Shown: positions 54,926 to 63,691 of the stretch, piece by piece
How the letters are laid out: every line of letters begins with the position of its first letter
How positions within the stretch are numbered: position 1 is the first letter of the stretch
DNA from: Bog-473 sp963782415
Lineage (GTDB): Bacteria; Actinomycetota; Acidimicrobiia; Acidimicrobiales; RAAP-2
Assembly (NCBI GenBank): GCA_963782415.1
Contig: CAWAJT010000002.1
Span: forward strand, 127,649 to 191,648
Length of the DNA: 64,000 nt
Direction: 5' to 3'
Notes under the pieces: generated by a model
What the model was told of the DNA's origin: nothing
The model's database searches: none
The model's input: only the letters and a program-made list of their open reading frames with translations
Program-made: the position numbers and the translations under genes

Positions 54926-55884
54926 ACGTTGCCGATGTGGTCGGCGGGCACCGTGCCGAGCTTGCCGGCTTCGAAGTCCTCGAAGGCCTGCACGATTTCG
55001 GCCCGGGTGTTCATGACGAAGGGACCGTGGGCATACACGGGCTCCCCGATCGGCCGGCCACCGAGAATGAGGACATCGAAAGCCCGCTGGCGTTCGTCTT
55101 GGACCGCGTCGGCTCGAAGGGCCAGTGCGTCGCCTGCCCCGAAGACAGCGAGCTGTCCGGTGCGCAGCGGCCTGGCCTCCGACCCGACGCTCCCGCTTCC
55201 CGAGAGGGCGTACACGAGTGCGTTGAACGGGCGCGGCCACGCGAGGACCAGCTCGGCATCGGGCTCCACCGTGGCGTGCACCAGCGCGATCGGCGTGTGG
55301 GTCGAACCGGGACCTTCGTGTCCGGCCACGCGTCCGGCGATCACCCGTATGAGCGCTCCTCCGTCGGGCGACGTCAACAGCAAGACTTCCTCTGCCTCAA
55401 TGCCCTGGTAGCGAGGATTGAGCCATTTGTCGGCCGCCGGGAGGTTCACCCAGAGCTGGACGCCGTGGAACAGGCCACCGGTAGCGATCAACTGCTCCGG
55501 CGGCCGCTCAATGTGCAGAAGGCCCGAACCTGCGGTCATCCACTGCGTGGAGCCGTTGGTGATCAGCCCGCCGCCCCCGATGGAGTCTTGGTGTTGGAAC
55601 GTCCCGTCGATCATGTAGGTGACCGTCTCGAACCCGCGGTGTGGATGCCACGGCGTGCCTTTTGGTTCCCCGGGTGCGTACTCGACCTCGCCCATCTGGT
55701 CCATGTGGACGAAGGGGTCGAGGTCGGTGATGGGGACGCCGGCGAAGGCCCGACGAACCGGAAAACCCTCGCCCTCGTAGCCCGATGGCGCGTCTGTCAC
55801 CGTTCTGACCGGGCGGATGCCGTCCGGCGCGACGGCGGCGAGGCGCGGAAGCGTCAGGTTGTCGGGGACGGTCACTGCTGGCAT
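54922..55884 (-). CDS. Pirin family protein
   Basis: 320 residues, bicupin. The metal ligands are in WHPHRGFETVTYMIDG (two His, Glu), FQHQDS and LLHIE, as in pirins with quercetinase activity. An N-terminal pirin domain (about 20-175) and a C-terminal pirin_C domain (about 190-305) are present. Some pirins act as redox-dependent regulators, others oxidise flavonoids; the role here is open. It overlaps the SDR gene downstream. A palindrome at 55921-55930 lies 37 bases before its start. Confidence 0.92.
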   Translation of the reverse strand: MPAVTVPDNLTLPRLAAVAPDGIRPVRTVTDAPSGYEGEGFPVRRAFAGVPITDLDPFVHMDQMGEVEYAPGEPKGTPWHPHRGFETVTYMIDGTFQHQDSIGGGGLITNGSTQWMTAGSGLLHIERPPEQLIATGGLFHGVQLWVNLPAADKWLNPRYQGIEAEEVLLLTSPDGGALIRVIAGRVAGHEGPGSTHTPIALVHATVEPDAELVLAWPRPFNALVYALSGSGSVGSEARPLRTGQLAVFGAGDALALRADAVQDERQRAFDVLILGGRPIGEPVYAHGPFVMNTRAEIVQAFEDFEAGKLGTVPADHIGNV

Positions 55885-55920
55885 CGCAGCCTCACTCTCT
55901 GGAGCAGGCGCGCCCGGCCT

Positions 55921-55930
55921 TCACATGTGA
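55921..55930. promoter_or_regulatory. Palindromic site upstream of the pirin-SDR operon
   Basis: TCACATGTGA is a perfect 10-bp palindrome 37 bases upstream of the pirin start codon, in the short gap between it and the aldo/keto reductase stop. Its placement suits a repressor or activator operator. No family is recognised. Confidence 0.35.
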
Positions 55931-56017
55931 GGGTCGCGTGGAGCGCGCATCAGACGGACACGTGTAGAACATGGTTCGAATGCGTTCTGTTCCACCCGGT
56001 CCGGCGGGCGGACCCGT

Positions 56018-56878
56018 TCAGGAGGCGTCGAGGCGTGCCACCTGCTCCGCCGTCAACGTCAGATCGGCGGCGGCGGCCGATGCGATCGCTGTCTCAGGGC
56101 GGCTGCTCCCGGGGATCGGGATCACCCGCGAGCCCTTGGCGAGCATCCAGGCCAAGGTCACTTGCTGGGGGCTGGCGCCGATTTCCTCGGCCACCTCGGC
56201 GAACGCCGGGAAGTTCTGCTCAATCGCATCGGAGCGCCCGATGCCGCCCATCGGGCTCCACGGGATGAAGACGATGCCTAGTTTCTCGCAATGCGCAAGC
56301 TCGTTCTCGGAGGAGCGGAAGCGGGGGGAGAACTCGTTCTGGACGCTGACCAGGCGGCCGTCGAGGACCTCCTGCGCCTCGTCGATCTGCGCCACGGTGG
56401 CGTTGGAGACGCCCGCCATGAGGATCTTGCCTTCGTCCAAAAGGTCGGCGAGGGCTCCCACCGATTCGGCCCAGGGGACCGAGGGGTCCGGCCGGTGATA
56501 CTGGTAGAGGCCGATGGCGTCCACGCCCAGCGCTTTGAGAGAGGCCTCGCACGCCTGCTTCACGTAAGCGGGGTCGCCGTGCACGGTCCAGCTTCCGTCA
56601 CCCGGACGGCGATGGCCACCCTTGGTGGCGACCACCACGTCGTCGGTGGCGCCGCCGTAGGCCGCCAACGCCTCGGCCACGAGCTCTTCGCCGTGGCCGT
56701 GCTCCTGCACGCCGAGGGAGTATGCGTCTGCCGTGTCGATGATGGTGACGCCCGCGTCGAGGGACGCATGAATGGTCGCGATGGCCTGGCGCCGATCGGG
56801 TCGTCCTTCGATGGAGAGCGGCATTTCGCCCAGTCCGATGGCGCTGACGGTCCTGTTGCCGATGGGACGTTGCTGCAT
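56018..56878 (-). CDS. Aldo/keto reductase
   Basis: 286 residues from ATG 56878, with GAGGAGG upstream. Tetrad: Asp and Tyr in TIIDTADAYSLG, Lys in VVVATKGGHR, and His in YQYHRPDPS. The C-terminal IPGSSRPETAIASA binds the cofactor. It belongs to the YajO/Tas-like group and is only distantly related to the aldo/keto reductase at 1945. It lies upstream of the pirin-SDR pair on the same strand and may share a detoxification or redox theme. Substrate unknown. Confidence 0.9.
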   Translation of the reverse strand: MQQRPIGNRTVSAIGLGEMPLSIEGRPDRRQAIATIHASLDAGVTIIDTADAYSLGVQEHGHGEELVAEALAAYGGATDDVVVATKGGHRRPGDGSWTVHGDPAYVKQACEASLKALGVDAIGLYQYHRPDPSVPWAESVGALADLLDEGKILMAGVSNATVAQIDEAQEVLDGRLVSVQNEFSPRFRSSENELAHCEKLGIVFIPWSPMGGIGRSDAIEQNFPAFAEVAEEIGASPQQVTLAWMLAKGSRVIPIPGSSRPETAIASAAAADLTLTAEQVARLDAS

Positions 56879-57239
56879 GGGGTCCTCCTCGCGTGGTCGA
56901 GCGGGCCGCGCCACGACGATCTTCCTTCGCGGCCGCCTGTCGTCTACTACCCGACCACGCGGAGCGCAATCCGGTAGCCGGTCAGCCGGTGTCGGGGCGC
57001 GCCCACGTACAGGCGTTCCGAAGACGTATTGCCGTTCGCCGCCGGATCCCCACCGGATCCCAGCTCGATCCCCGCCGGATCTGCACAGGGCGGGAACTGT
57101 AGGCTCACGGCCGACCGAACCTGGGTGGGTCCGGGGTGGGGGAGCGCCGGCCATACTGCGCCGATCTGACTGCGTGGCTCCAACTCATTGCCTCGGCGCA
57201 TCGTTGTACGCGGTGGGGAGGGAAAGCAGTGAGAAATCG
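56879..57239. other. Divergent intergenic region with CCGGATCCC repeats
   Basis: This 361-base gap separates the aldo/keto reductase (minus) from the secreted hydrolase (plus) and should hold both promoters. CCGGATCCC occurs at 57042-57050 and 57053-57061, and a related CCGGATCTG follows at about 57075. The repeats are about 11 bases apart, close to one helical turn, so a binding site is possible. I see no gene or structured RNA. Confidence 0.4.
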
Positions 57240-58953
57240 ATGACGGCGCGTCGCAACCTTTGGCTGAGAAGGTCGTGTCGGCGCTCGGCGGTCGGGGTGA
57301 TGGCAGGTCTCACCTTGGCGCTCGTGTTCGCTGCGGGTGCGTCGCGTGATTGGTTCGCCAGACCGACGCCGTGGTTGGGAATCACGCCGGCCGCCGCGGC
57401 CACCGCTCCTGCATCCGTGGACTGCCATCCACCCAGCCGATGGCAGTCCACCAAGGCGGTGGGTATAGCCGGTGTCGCATCTGATTTCGACTTGACGTCC
57501 TTCGACGGCACGGTGATCAGGATCCACTGGTTCCCCGATCCCTCAGCGAATGGCGCGCCTCGTCCGACCGTGCTCATGGGTCCGGGTTGGGGTTCGCCTG
57601 GAGACACGGACACCGCTCAGGCGGGGATCCAAGGGGCGTTGAGCATTGCGCAACTCTGGCAAGGCGGCTTCAACGTCTTGACGTGGGACCCCAGGGGATT
57701 CGGTCAGTCCACCGGAGCGGCCGAGGTGGACAGCCCGAACCGCGAGGGCCGCGATGTCTCGGCCATGATCAACTGGGTTGCGCAACAGCGTGGCGTCCAG
57801 TTGGAGCGTGCCGGCGTCCCTCGGATCGGCATGGTCGGTGAGTCCTATGGCGGTGGCATCCAGTTCGCCGCCGCCGAGCGGGATTGCCGCATTGATGCCA
57901 TCGCCCCCACCATCGCGTGGCATTCGCTGGGGACCAGCCTGGACAAGAACCAGACGCCCAAAGCGGGGTGGGGGAACATCCTCGCCAGCGTGTCGGCGTC
58001 GGCCAAGCTCGACCCGGAGATCACGGCAACGGATCACGAGATGAATTCGACGGGCGTGATCGATGCACAGGGGGTCGCCTTCTTCAAGGGCCGCGGACCG
58101 GCCCAGTTCCTCTCGAAGGTCAGAGTTCCGACCTTGATCCTGCAGGGCACCGTCGATGATCTGTTCACGCTCGACGAGGGGATCGCCAATTACCGAGGAC
58201 CTGCAGCACCGGGGCACGACGGTCTCCATGGCATGGTTTTGCGGCGGGCACGGCGTCTGCCTGACGAACCCGGGCACGGCCCTTGAGGTGGGTCCACTCT
58301 CCTTGGCGTGGATGCAGCGGTACGTGGCGCGCGACGCCACGGCACACGTGCTCACGGGGTTCACGTTCGTCGATCAGAACGGGACGACGTACGCAGCGTC
58401 CCATTATCCGCCCACCTCGGGTGCTCCCATCGTCGCGAAGGGCGCGGGCACCTTGGACCTCAAAGCGGGAGGCGGTTCGGGACCGCCGACGGTCGCCGCG
58501 AATGCTCAGGCGGCCAATGTGGTCGACAGTGTGGCATACCCCGTTACACCAGCTCCGGCGACCAACGCGGCCAACATCACGGTACGGGTGACGCGTGCGG
58601 CCGTCGTTGTCGGAGCACCGAGGCTGTCGGCGACCTACTCCGGCACTGCGGCCCCGGGGACGCGGCCGTCCCGGGTGTTCGCGCAACTGGTCGACCCCGC
58701 GACGGGCATCGTGCTCAACAATCAGATCACGCCCATCCCCGTAACACTCGACGGCCGCCAGCACACGCTCACCGTCCCACTCGAGACCATTGATTACACG
58801 GCAACTACGGGTTCGTCGCTCGAGCTGCAGCTGGTCGCCACGACCACCGCGTACATCACTCCGAGGCTTGGTGGGACGATCACGTTCGCTCGGGTGCGGG
58901 TTTCACTTCCAACCGTGCGCGGGCTGCGGGTCGTCCAGCGCGGCGAAGGGTAA
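57240..58953 (+). CDS. Secreted X-Pro dipeptidyl-peptidase-like hydrolase (frameshifted)
   Basis: About 571 residues. A signal peptide (about 10-50) precedes an alpha/beta-hydrolase domain (about 75-340) with GPGWGSPGDTD, TWDPRGFGQSTG and the nucleophile Ser in MVGESYGGGIQF. A helical cap and a C-terminal jelly-roll (about 345-570) follow, as in S15/CocE esterases. The frame breaks at 58193-58194: an extra C in TACCGAGG separates LDEGIANY from EDLQHRGTTVSMAWFCGGHGVC, which contains the catalytic His. The start is ATG 57240. It is the last gene before the tRNA-Val remnant. Peptidase or ester hydrolase; substrate unknown. Confidence 0.8.
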
Positions 58954-59013
58954 CTGGCGAGCGGCTGAACATGGGCGCCGCCACCTCGCCAAGAGGCTGA
59001 CCGCTCGAGCTGG

Positions 59014-59058
59014 TGGTGGGGCTAGCTGGAATCGAACCAGCGACCTCAGCATTGTCAG
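59014..59058 (-). other. 3-prime half of a tRNA-Val(GAC) gene: probable attachment-site remnant
   Basis: On the minus strand this reads anticodon loop CTGACAA (GAC in place), the 3-prime side of the anticodon stem TGCTG, variable AGGTC, T arm GCTGG-TTCGATT-CCAGC, acceptor TAGCCCC, A, CCA. Beyond 59058 the matching 5-prime anticodon arm (CAGCA) is missing and unrelated bases follow, so there is no complete tRNA. This is what a tRNA-integrating element leaves at its far boundary, with chromosome to the left (58.95 kb) and element to the right. Most of the remaining 58954-59349 gap is non-coding. Confidence 0.8.
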
Positions 59059-59142
59059 GGAGATCCGAGGATTCTCTCTCCGTCCCGATGCGTGCCGGCA
59101 CATGCCGATTTCGCTGGTCACCTGACTCGAGCGGCTTAGAGC

Positions 59143-59175
59143 GTGGGACGTGCTGGAAGCCAGTGGGACGTGCTG
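59143..59175. repeat. 13-bp direct repeat beside the tRNA remnant
   Basis: GTGGGACGTGCTG occurs at 59143-59155 and again at 59163-59175, two helical turns apart and about 85-115 bases inside the presumed element. Paired arm-type sites next to a tRNA core are typical of integrase-binding sites of tyrosine-recombinase elements; this is an inference from position. Confidence 0.5.
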
Positions 59176-59349
59176 AGACCCAATTGTTGGGATGAAGTTG
59201 GGACCGAGAACGCAATTCTCGCGGAACGCAGCATCGAAATTGCGCCGTCCACCGCAACGTCTCCGGCCATCCCAACAGATGGTGTGGGGGTACGGAAGGT
59301 TCGCACAACAGGTACGCCCCGTACGGCACGTATGGGATACAGGGCTTGA

Positions 59350-60631
59350 GTGGAAAAGGTTGACCGCCTTAGCATCGACTGCGTGGGTGGGGGTGGACAA
59401 GCGCGATCAAGAACTCGATCACGAGCCCGCAGACCATCTCAAATCGGCGTCGCGATCCTTGTGGTCTGCCTCGCTTGCCTGACGCCGATGATCAAGACTT
59501 CCGCTGCCGCCGACACGGCGGTGCCGAGGGTTGCGATCGACGTTCTCCGACTTCCAGCCCCGCTGCGAAACAACGTCGTACTGACCTCGGTTAGCTGCCC
59601 CGACACTCGTTCCTGCGTGGCGGTGGGCGCAGCCGTCGCTCCGTCGAACACTGGGGGTGCCCCCGGCTTCTGGCCGATCGGCTCACCGGTCATTCTGCAT
59701 TTTGATGGCCGAACTTGGTCCTCATTCCCTTCGCCTGCCGTACCATCATCCGGTCTTAACGGCGTGACCTGTGTCTCGCGCACGAACTGTGTGGCCGTCG
59801 GAGAGCGGGCGAACTCTCTTGGTGAGGAATCGACCCTGGTCGAGCACTACGCAGGAACAAAGTGGACAGTCGTGCCGTCGCCAGATTCCTCCGAGTTCCC
59901 TCGAAACTCGAACTTCCTCCAAGGCGTTTCTTGCCGATCGGCCGGTCTATGCATCGCAGTCGGAGGGGACTACAACGTCAGCGCGGGACGAGCGCAGCAG
60001 TATGCACCCTTGATCGAGAGCAGCGTGTCGAGCGGATGGGCCATCACCCCAATTAGCCCCTCGGGATCTGGTTGGTTCACTTCGGTGTCATGTTCATCAA
60101 GCAGGTGCGTAGCAGTCGGCACTGGAACGGCATCCGGCACCACAGGGACGAAGACGCCCTGGACAGCCCTCTCCGATGCTGGGTTTGCACTCCGCGGAGT
60201 CGCCTGCATCGGCAACGGTCCTTGTGTCGGCGTTGGTCAGCCGCTGCAAGGGCAGGGCATTTCGGTTGCCTCTCTAGCAGGCGCGAGGTGGAGTGATGCT
60301 TCAGTTCCAGGGGCACCCAGCGACGCGGAGACCAACACCTTGAACTCGGTGTCCTGCCCACAGAACCGCTCATGCGTGGCAGTAGGCCAGTTCATCGGTG
60401 CAAAGCCCCAGACCTCGGAGAGCGAGTTCGGCCCACTGGTCGTGGCCCAAGTTCGCGGGAAAGTGGGTGGTGCCTTCCACCCCCGGCGTATCGTCACAGA
60501 ATGAACCGTGGGTCTACTCGGTCAGTTGCGCGGCCGCAGACTGGTGTCTGGCGGTCGGAGCCACGCTCATCGACGCAATCCATGCTCCAAGCGCTGGTTT
60601 TCGCTCCCTTGCGGTGCTGGTGAGGCACTAA
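59350..60631 (+). CDS. Secreted protein of SC(x)nCxAVG repeats (frameshifted near its end)
   Basis: About 427 residues from GTG 59350. A signal-like hydrophobic segment (about 33-50) is followed by seven repeats, each with a cysteine pair: LTSVSCPDTRSCVAVG, LNGVTCVSRTNCVAVG, and so on. The seventh (VYSVSCAAADWCLAVG) is in the next frame after an extra base within 60473-60484; read as is, the gene stops at 60504. The paired cysteines probably form a disulfide in each unit, as in similar actinobacterial repeat proteins, possibly a beta-propeller. It is the first gene of the lower-GC segment. Function unknown. Confidence 0.7.
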
Positions 60632-60678
60632 CCGTTGGTGTCCCACTTCGCCGGAACGGTGGGACAGTCCGGGTCTAC

Positions 60679-60891
60679 GTGGAATGGTTCTTCGCTCAAC
60701 CGGGGGCGACCAATGACTCCGAGAGGACGAAGGACGGCGTAGTCATCCGCTTGGTCTATCAGGAGGCAGTGGTTCTCAATGAGTTGCTGGGTCGATGGGG
60801 CCAAAGCGGCGCATCGGCGCACCCTGACCTCTACGAAAACGACACTGAGCGCCTCGTCTTGCAGTCGCTTGGAGCCTCTTGGAACCAATGA
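60679..60891 (+). CDS. Candidate small acidic protein
   Basis: 70 residues from GTG 60679. The stretch DGVVIRLVYQEAVVLNELLGRW...ENDTERLVLQSLGAS resembles a small actinobacterial protein type that pairs a strand-helix with the pattern EALVLFEWL and an ERxLWxLEA ending. It lacks a clear ribosome-binding site, and the longer frame starting at 60508 is out of phase with the end of the repeat protein. The gap from 60892 to 61079 shows nothing. Confidence 0.4.
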   Translation: MEWFFAQPGATNDSERTKDGVVIRLVYQEAVVLNELLGRWGQSGASAHPDLYENDTERLVLQSLGASWNQ

Positions 60892-61079
60892 TGGACGAGG
60901 TGTGCTCGTCCATCTACGCAGTTGTCCTTGATGGCGAGAGTGGCCCTCCGCTGCTAAGGAGTGCCCACTACTCCGGAAAGTGGTTCACCTCGGGCGCACT
61001 CTCGGCCTAAGGCCACAGGCAGTTTCAACTATCGGACATAGGGAGTTCGGGCTTCACGGCCCAGACCGCGATCGAGTCG

Positions 61080-61797
61080 CTAACCCGTATTAGGACCCCA
61101 GTGGAGAACTGTCGCGTCCACGACTGAGCTCGATCCACTCAAGCCATTCGCGTACGACGCTGTGCTCTGAACAAGAAAGGTATCGGTCCATTGAACGCAC
61201 TGGCTGCCACACTCAGCTTGTGTAATCGTTGGTGGTTGAGCAATCCACCCAAAGATGGTCGGGCGCGCGGGATAGGTGATCGTTGTGTCGTTTGCCGTCA
61301 TCGATATTGAGACACTCCTGACACCAGGAGAGGCGAGCGCGTCGAGCACAGCATTGTGAGACAAGTCCAACGTCGCCCCGTTGGCAGGAATAATCACGAT
61401 GGTGGTGGGAGGCGCGTTGTTCACGACAACCGTGATCGGTGTGCTCGTTGCGATCACTCCACCGGCAAAGGAGGCGACGCTCTGGAGACTGTACGAGCCG
61501 TTGGCGACCTCGGTGGTGTTCCACTGTCCGATCCACCCGAAGTAGGTCGGGACTGCGGTCGCGTATGATCTGATTGGTCAGGATCCCCCCGGTTATCTCG
61601 TATTGCACTTTGGTCGCTCCCGAAGAGGCACCGGCGTCGAGCAACTGGGACGTGCCCGAGACAGTGGCATTGTCAGATGGGATGCCAACGTACGTGGTCG
61701 GTGGCGACACGGCGCCCGCTACTTGCATCGGCAGCACTGTCGTTGCGGCTATGAGAAGCAAACCGCCTGAGATAAGCCCAGCCTTCGATATCGCCAC
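61080..61797 (-). CDS. Secreted Ig-like-repeat protein (frameshifted)
   Basis: About 239 residues. A signal peptide (about 5-28) precedes two Ig-like units. The first is DNATVSGTSQLLDAGA...VQYEITGG followed, in the next frame, by TAVPTYFGWIGQWNTTEV and NGSYSLQSVASFAGG; the second is PANGATLDLSHNAVLDA...PTIFGWIAQPP. The break is at about 61561-61563, where one extra base separates LTNQII from ATAVPTYF. The repeat pattern is common in actinobacterial surface proteins. It has no catalytic residues. Possibly an adhesin or structural protein. Confidence 0.68.
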
Positions 61798-61866
61798 GGC
61801 GCACCCCCGTCCGAGAATCTCTGAGATTGATACGGCTTAGCACGGCCCGTGGAACACCGTCACGGT

Positions 61867-61894
61867 GTGCCCCCGAACGCCGGGTAGGGGCGAC
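61867..61894. repeat. Conserved 28-base intergenic element, copy 1
   Basis: GTGCCCCCGAACGCCGGG (61867-61884), three to four variable bases, then GGGCGAC. Copy 2 is at 63236-63263. Both lie between minus-strand genes in the same orientation. CGCC...GGCG can pair as a short hairpin in each copy. It may be a terminator, a leader element or a mobile small repeat. No known family is recognised. Confidence 0.7.
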
Positions 61895-61966
61895 ACTCTG
61901 GTGCCTCCAACCCGACAATCGGAGACGAGTTCTGGCCCAGCAGACGCGGACGCCCGATTGGTGCGG

Positions 61967-63111
61967 TCAGTGCGCTGCATTGAGATCACAGACCGCGATG
62001 GCCGGTGCGTCTCGGCGTGCCTTATCGGTTGCAGTATCGAGGTCCGCTAGCTGGGTGTATGAGACACCGGACGGGTTGATGTCAAGGGCGGCCGCATCGA
62101 CCGGGTCGAGTCGCTCGATGAGTTCTTTTGATGCCAAGATCCGCCCGCCTGCCGCACATGCTTCGATACGAGCCGCGCTATTGACCTCGTCACCGAGCGC
62201 CGTCACCTCCGAGCGGCCCGACGTAATAATGCTCCCGATGAACGGAGTCGCGGCCCAATGCAAGCCCGCACGGAGTGTCACGGCACCTGCCGAAAGTCCG
62301 TGACGATCCGTAACTTGTACCATCGCCGCCTGCAATGCCCGCGCTGCACTAATGCAGTCGCGTGCTGCTGCCGATTCTGATCCAGCTGTCTCTGCGACGA
62401 AGAACGCTGTGAACCCGTCACCTGCGTGCCGACCCACCAGGCCACCCGCGTCGATCACAGATCGATCCGCGGCCCTCATGATCCTGCGAACCAATGTGAA
62501 GTACGTCGCGGTGGGAAGCTGCTTCGACAGAGCGGTAGAGCCCTCGATATCGGCAAACAGAACCGCTGCGGGCCGCCGGACCGCGCCTCACCGAGCTGCA
62601 TCATTCGATTGAAATGGTCCGGGTCGCCAGCGGAGACCATCATGCCAATCGTGGTCATCCCGACCGCTGGTTTGTTGACGATCACGGTCCCAACGATCCG
62701 ACCCGCCGAATCGCGAACGCGCTCCCAAAAGCACACCGCGCCTAGTCTCCCGGAGGACACTGAGGCGCTTGATTCATACCCGATCGCCACCGCGTCAGTC
62801 GGCTGGATCTCCTGAACGGTATCCCGCAAGGCTGGATGGAGCATCTCGCGTAACTCATCGCGTCCGACGTGCAGATCTGCGAGGATCCATTCACCGACCC
62901 GCCGGAGAGTCTCTTTATTCTCCTCGATTGAGGTCATTCCGAGGCCGCGGCCGTTCAGATATCGATCTATCTGCTCTGTACCCAGCAGAAACTCCCCGAA
63001 GAAGACATGTTCGCCATGCACGGCGGCTAACTCATCGGTCAACGCGACAGTTCGCCACTCACTGTCCATCGCCTTCGCCCAGAATCCGCTATGGCTCCAC
63101 GCCGCGATCAC
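61967..63111 (-). CDS. Class III adenylate/guanylate cyclase (frameshifted)
   Basis: About 381 residues; the start may be ATG 63069. An N-terminal helical/sensor region (about 1-175) precedes one cyclase domain. The two halves are in different frames: MMQLGEAR ends one, and RPAAVLFADIEGSTALSKQLP continues the other; a missing base near 62575-62585 explains this. Metal Asp residues are in FADIEGS and HAGDGFTAF, and VTALGDEVNSAARIE carries the transition-state Asn and Arg. It would make cAMP or cGMP and is separate from the large cyclase at 33.8 kb. It lies on the presumed island. Confidence 0.75.
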
Positions 63112-63235
63112 CTCGATCAGTATCGGGTGGAACCAGAATCAACTGTCACAACTCCCGTTGCTGTCACGGCCGCTAGATTGCCAGCTCTGAAGTCATATTG
63201 CGACCGCTCCGACAACATCTAAATGACGATTGGGA

Positions 63236-63263
63236 GTGCCCCCGAACGCCGGGATTGGGCGAC
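63236..63263. repeat. Conserved 28-base intergenic element, copy 2
   Basis: Identical over its first 18 bases (63236-63253) to the copy at 61867, followed by a variable trinucleotide and the same GGGCGAC. It lies between the cyclase and GntR genes. Confidence 0.7.
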
Positions 63264-63299
63264 GGCTGGCACCACTTCCCCACTAGGAAAGCGTCTCCA

Positions 63300-63628
63300 T
63301 CATGGCGAGAACCTCATCTCGCCGATACCCTGCGCACGTGCGAAATCCAGAAACTCCTTCATGCGGACAACAACGGCGCTGCGCTCTGGTGTACCGGCCA
63401 CGACGATGGCCCTGCCTCGTCCCAGTTCCAAGAGTCCCTCGTCTCGCAATACACGTAGAGCCCGCAGGACCGTATTGGGTTGACCCCGAGCACGGCAGCC
63501 AAGTCCTTGGCCTGAGGAATGCGATCCCCTGGGTCGGCTTCGCCCTCGGCGATGGCTCGCCGAATCTCAGCGGCCACCTGATCATGAAGAGGCATCGGGT
63601 CTGACCGATCAACCTCAGCGAGGATCAA
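63300..63628 (-). CDS. YtrA-type GntR transcriptional regulator (frameshifted)
   Basis: About 110 residues from TTG 63628. The winged helix-turn-helix (about 8-75) reads PMPLHDQVAAEIRRAIAEGE, DRIPQAKDLAAVLGVNP, then, in the other frame, NTVLRALRVLRDEGLLELGRG. A base is missing at 63475-63476, where TT should be TTT. There is no large effector domain, and the short tail (VRMKEFLDFARAQGIGEMRF) is typical of the YtrA subgroup, which usually represses a divergent or adjacent transport operon. The neighbour is the divergent anchored protein at 63690. The TTG start is the best available. Confidence 0.72.
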
Positions 63629-63666
63629 CGCATCGGAGTCTCTCGCGTGCAGCCTTGACAGAGTCC

Positions 63667-63691
63667 ATAACGCCAATGATAGTAGCGTTAT
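63667..63691. promoter_or_regulatory. Candidate GntR operator overlapping the downstream start codon
   Basis: ATAACGC (63667-63673) and GCGTTAT (63685-63691) are perfect inverted repeats separated by 11 bases, centred about 50 bases from the GntR start. The right arm includes the first two bases of the ATG at 63690. Dyads of this size next to YtrA-type genes are usual operators, so the regulator may control the partial gene. Confidence 0.55.

Noticed and set aside
53943..55300. c-di-AMP riboswitch upstream of the KimA-like gene
   Set aside because: The gene follows the SDR gene directly, with no leader to hold one.
59013..59195. Reading frame beginning MVGLAGIEPATSALSGR
   Set aside because: It is the translation of the tRNA-Val remnant; such proteins are a common misannotation of tRNA sequence.
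61860..61930. A third GEMM riboswitch
   Set aside because: The GACGCAAAGC core and GNRA-capped stem are absent; the segment is instead the repeated intergenic element.
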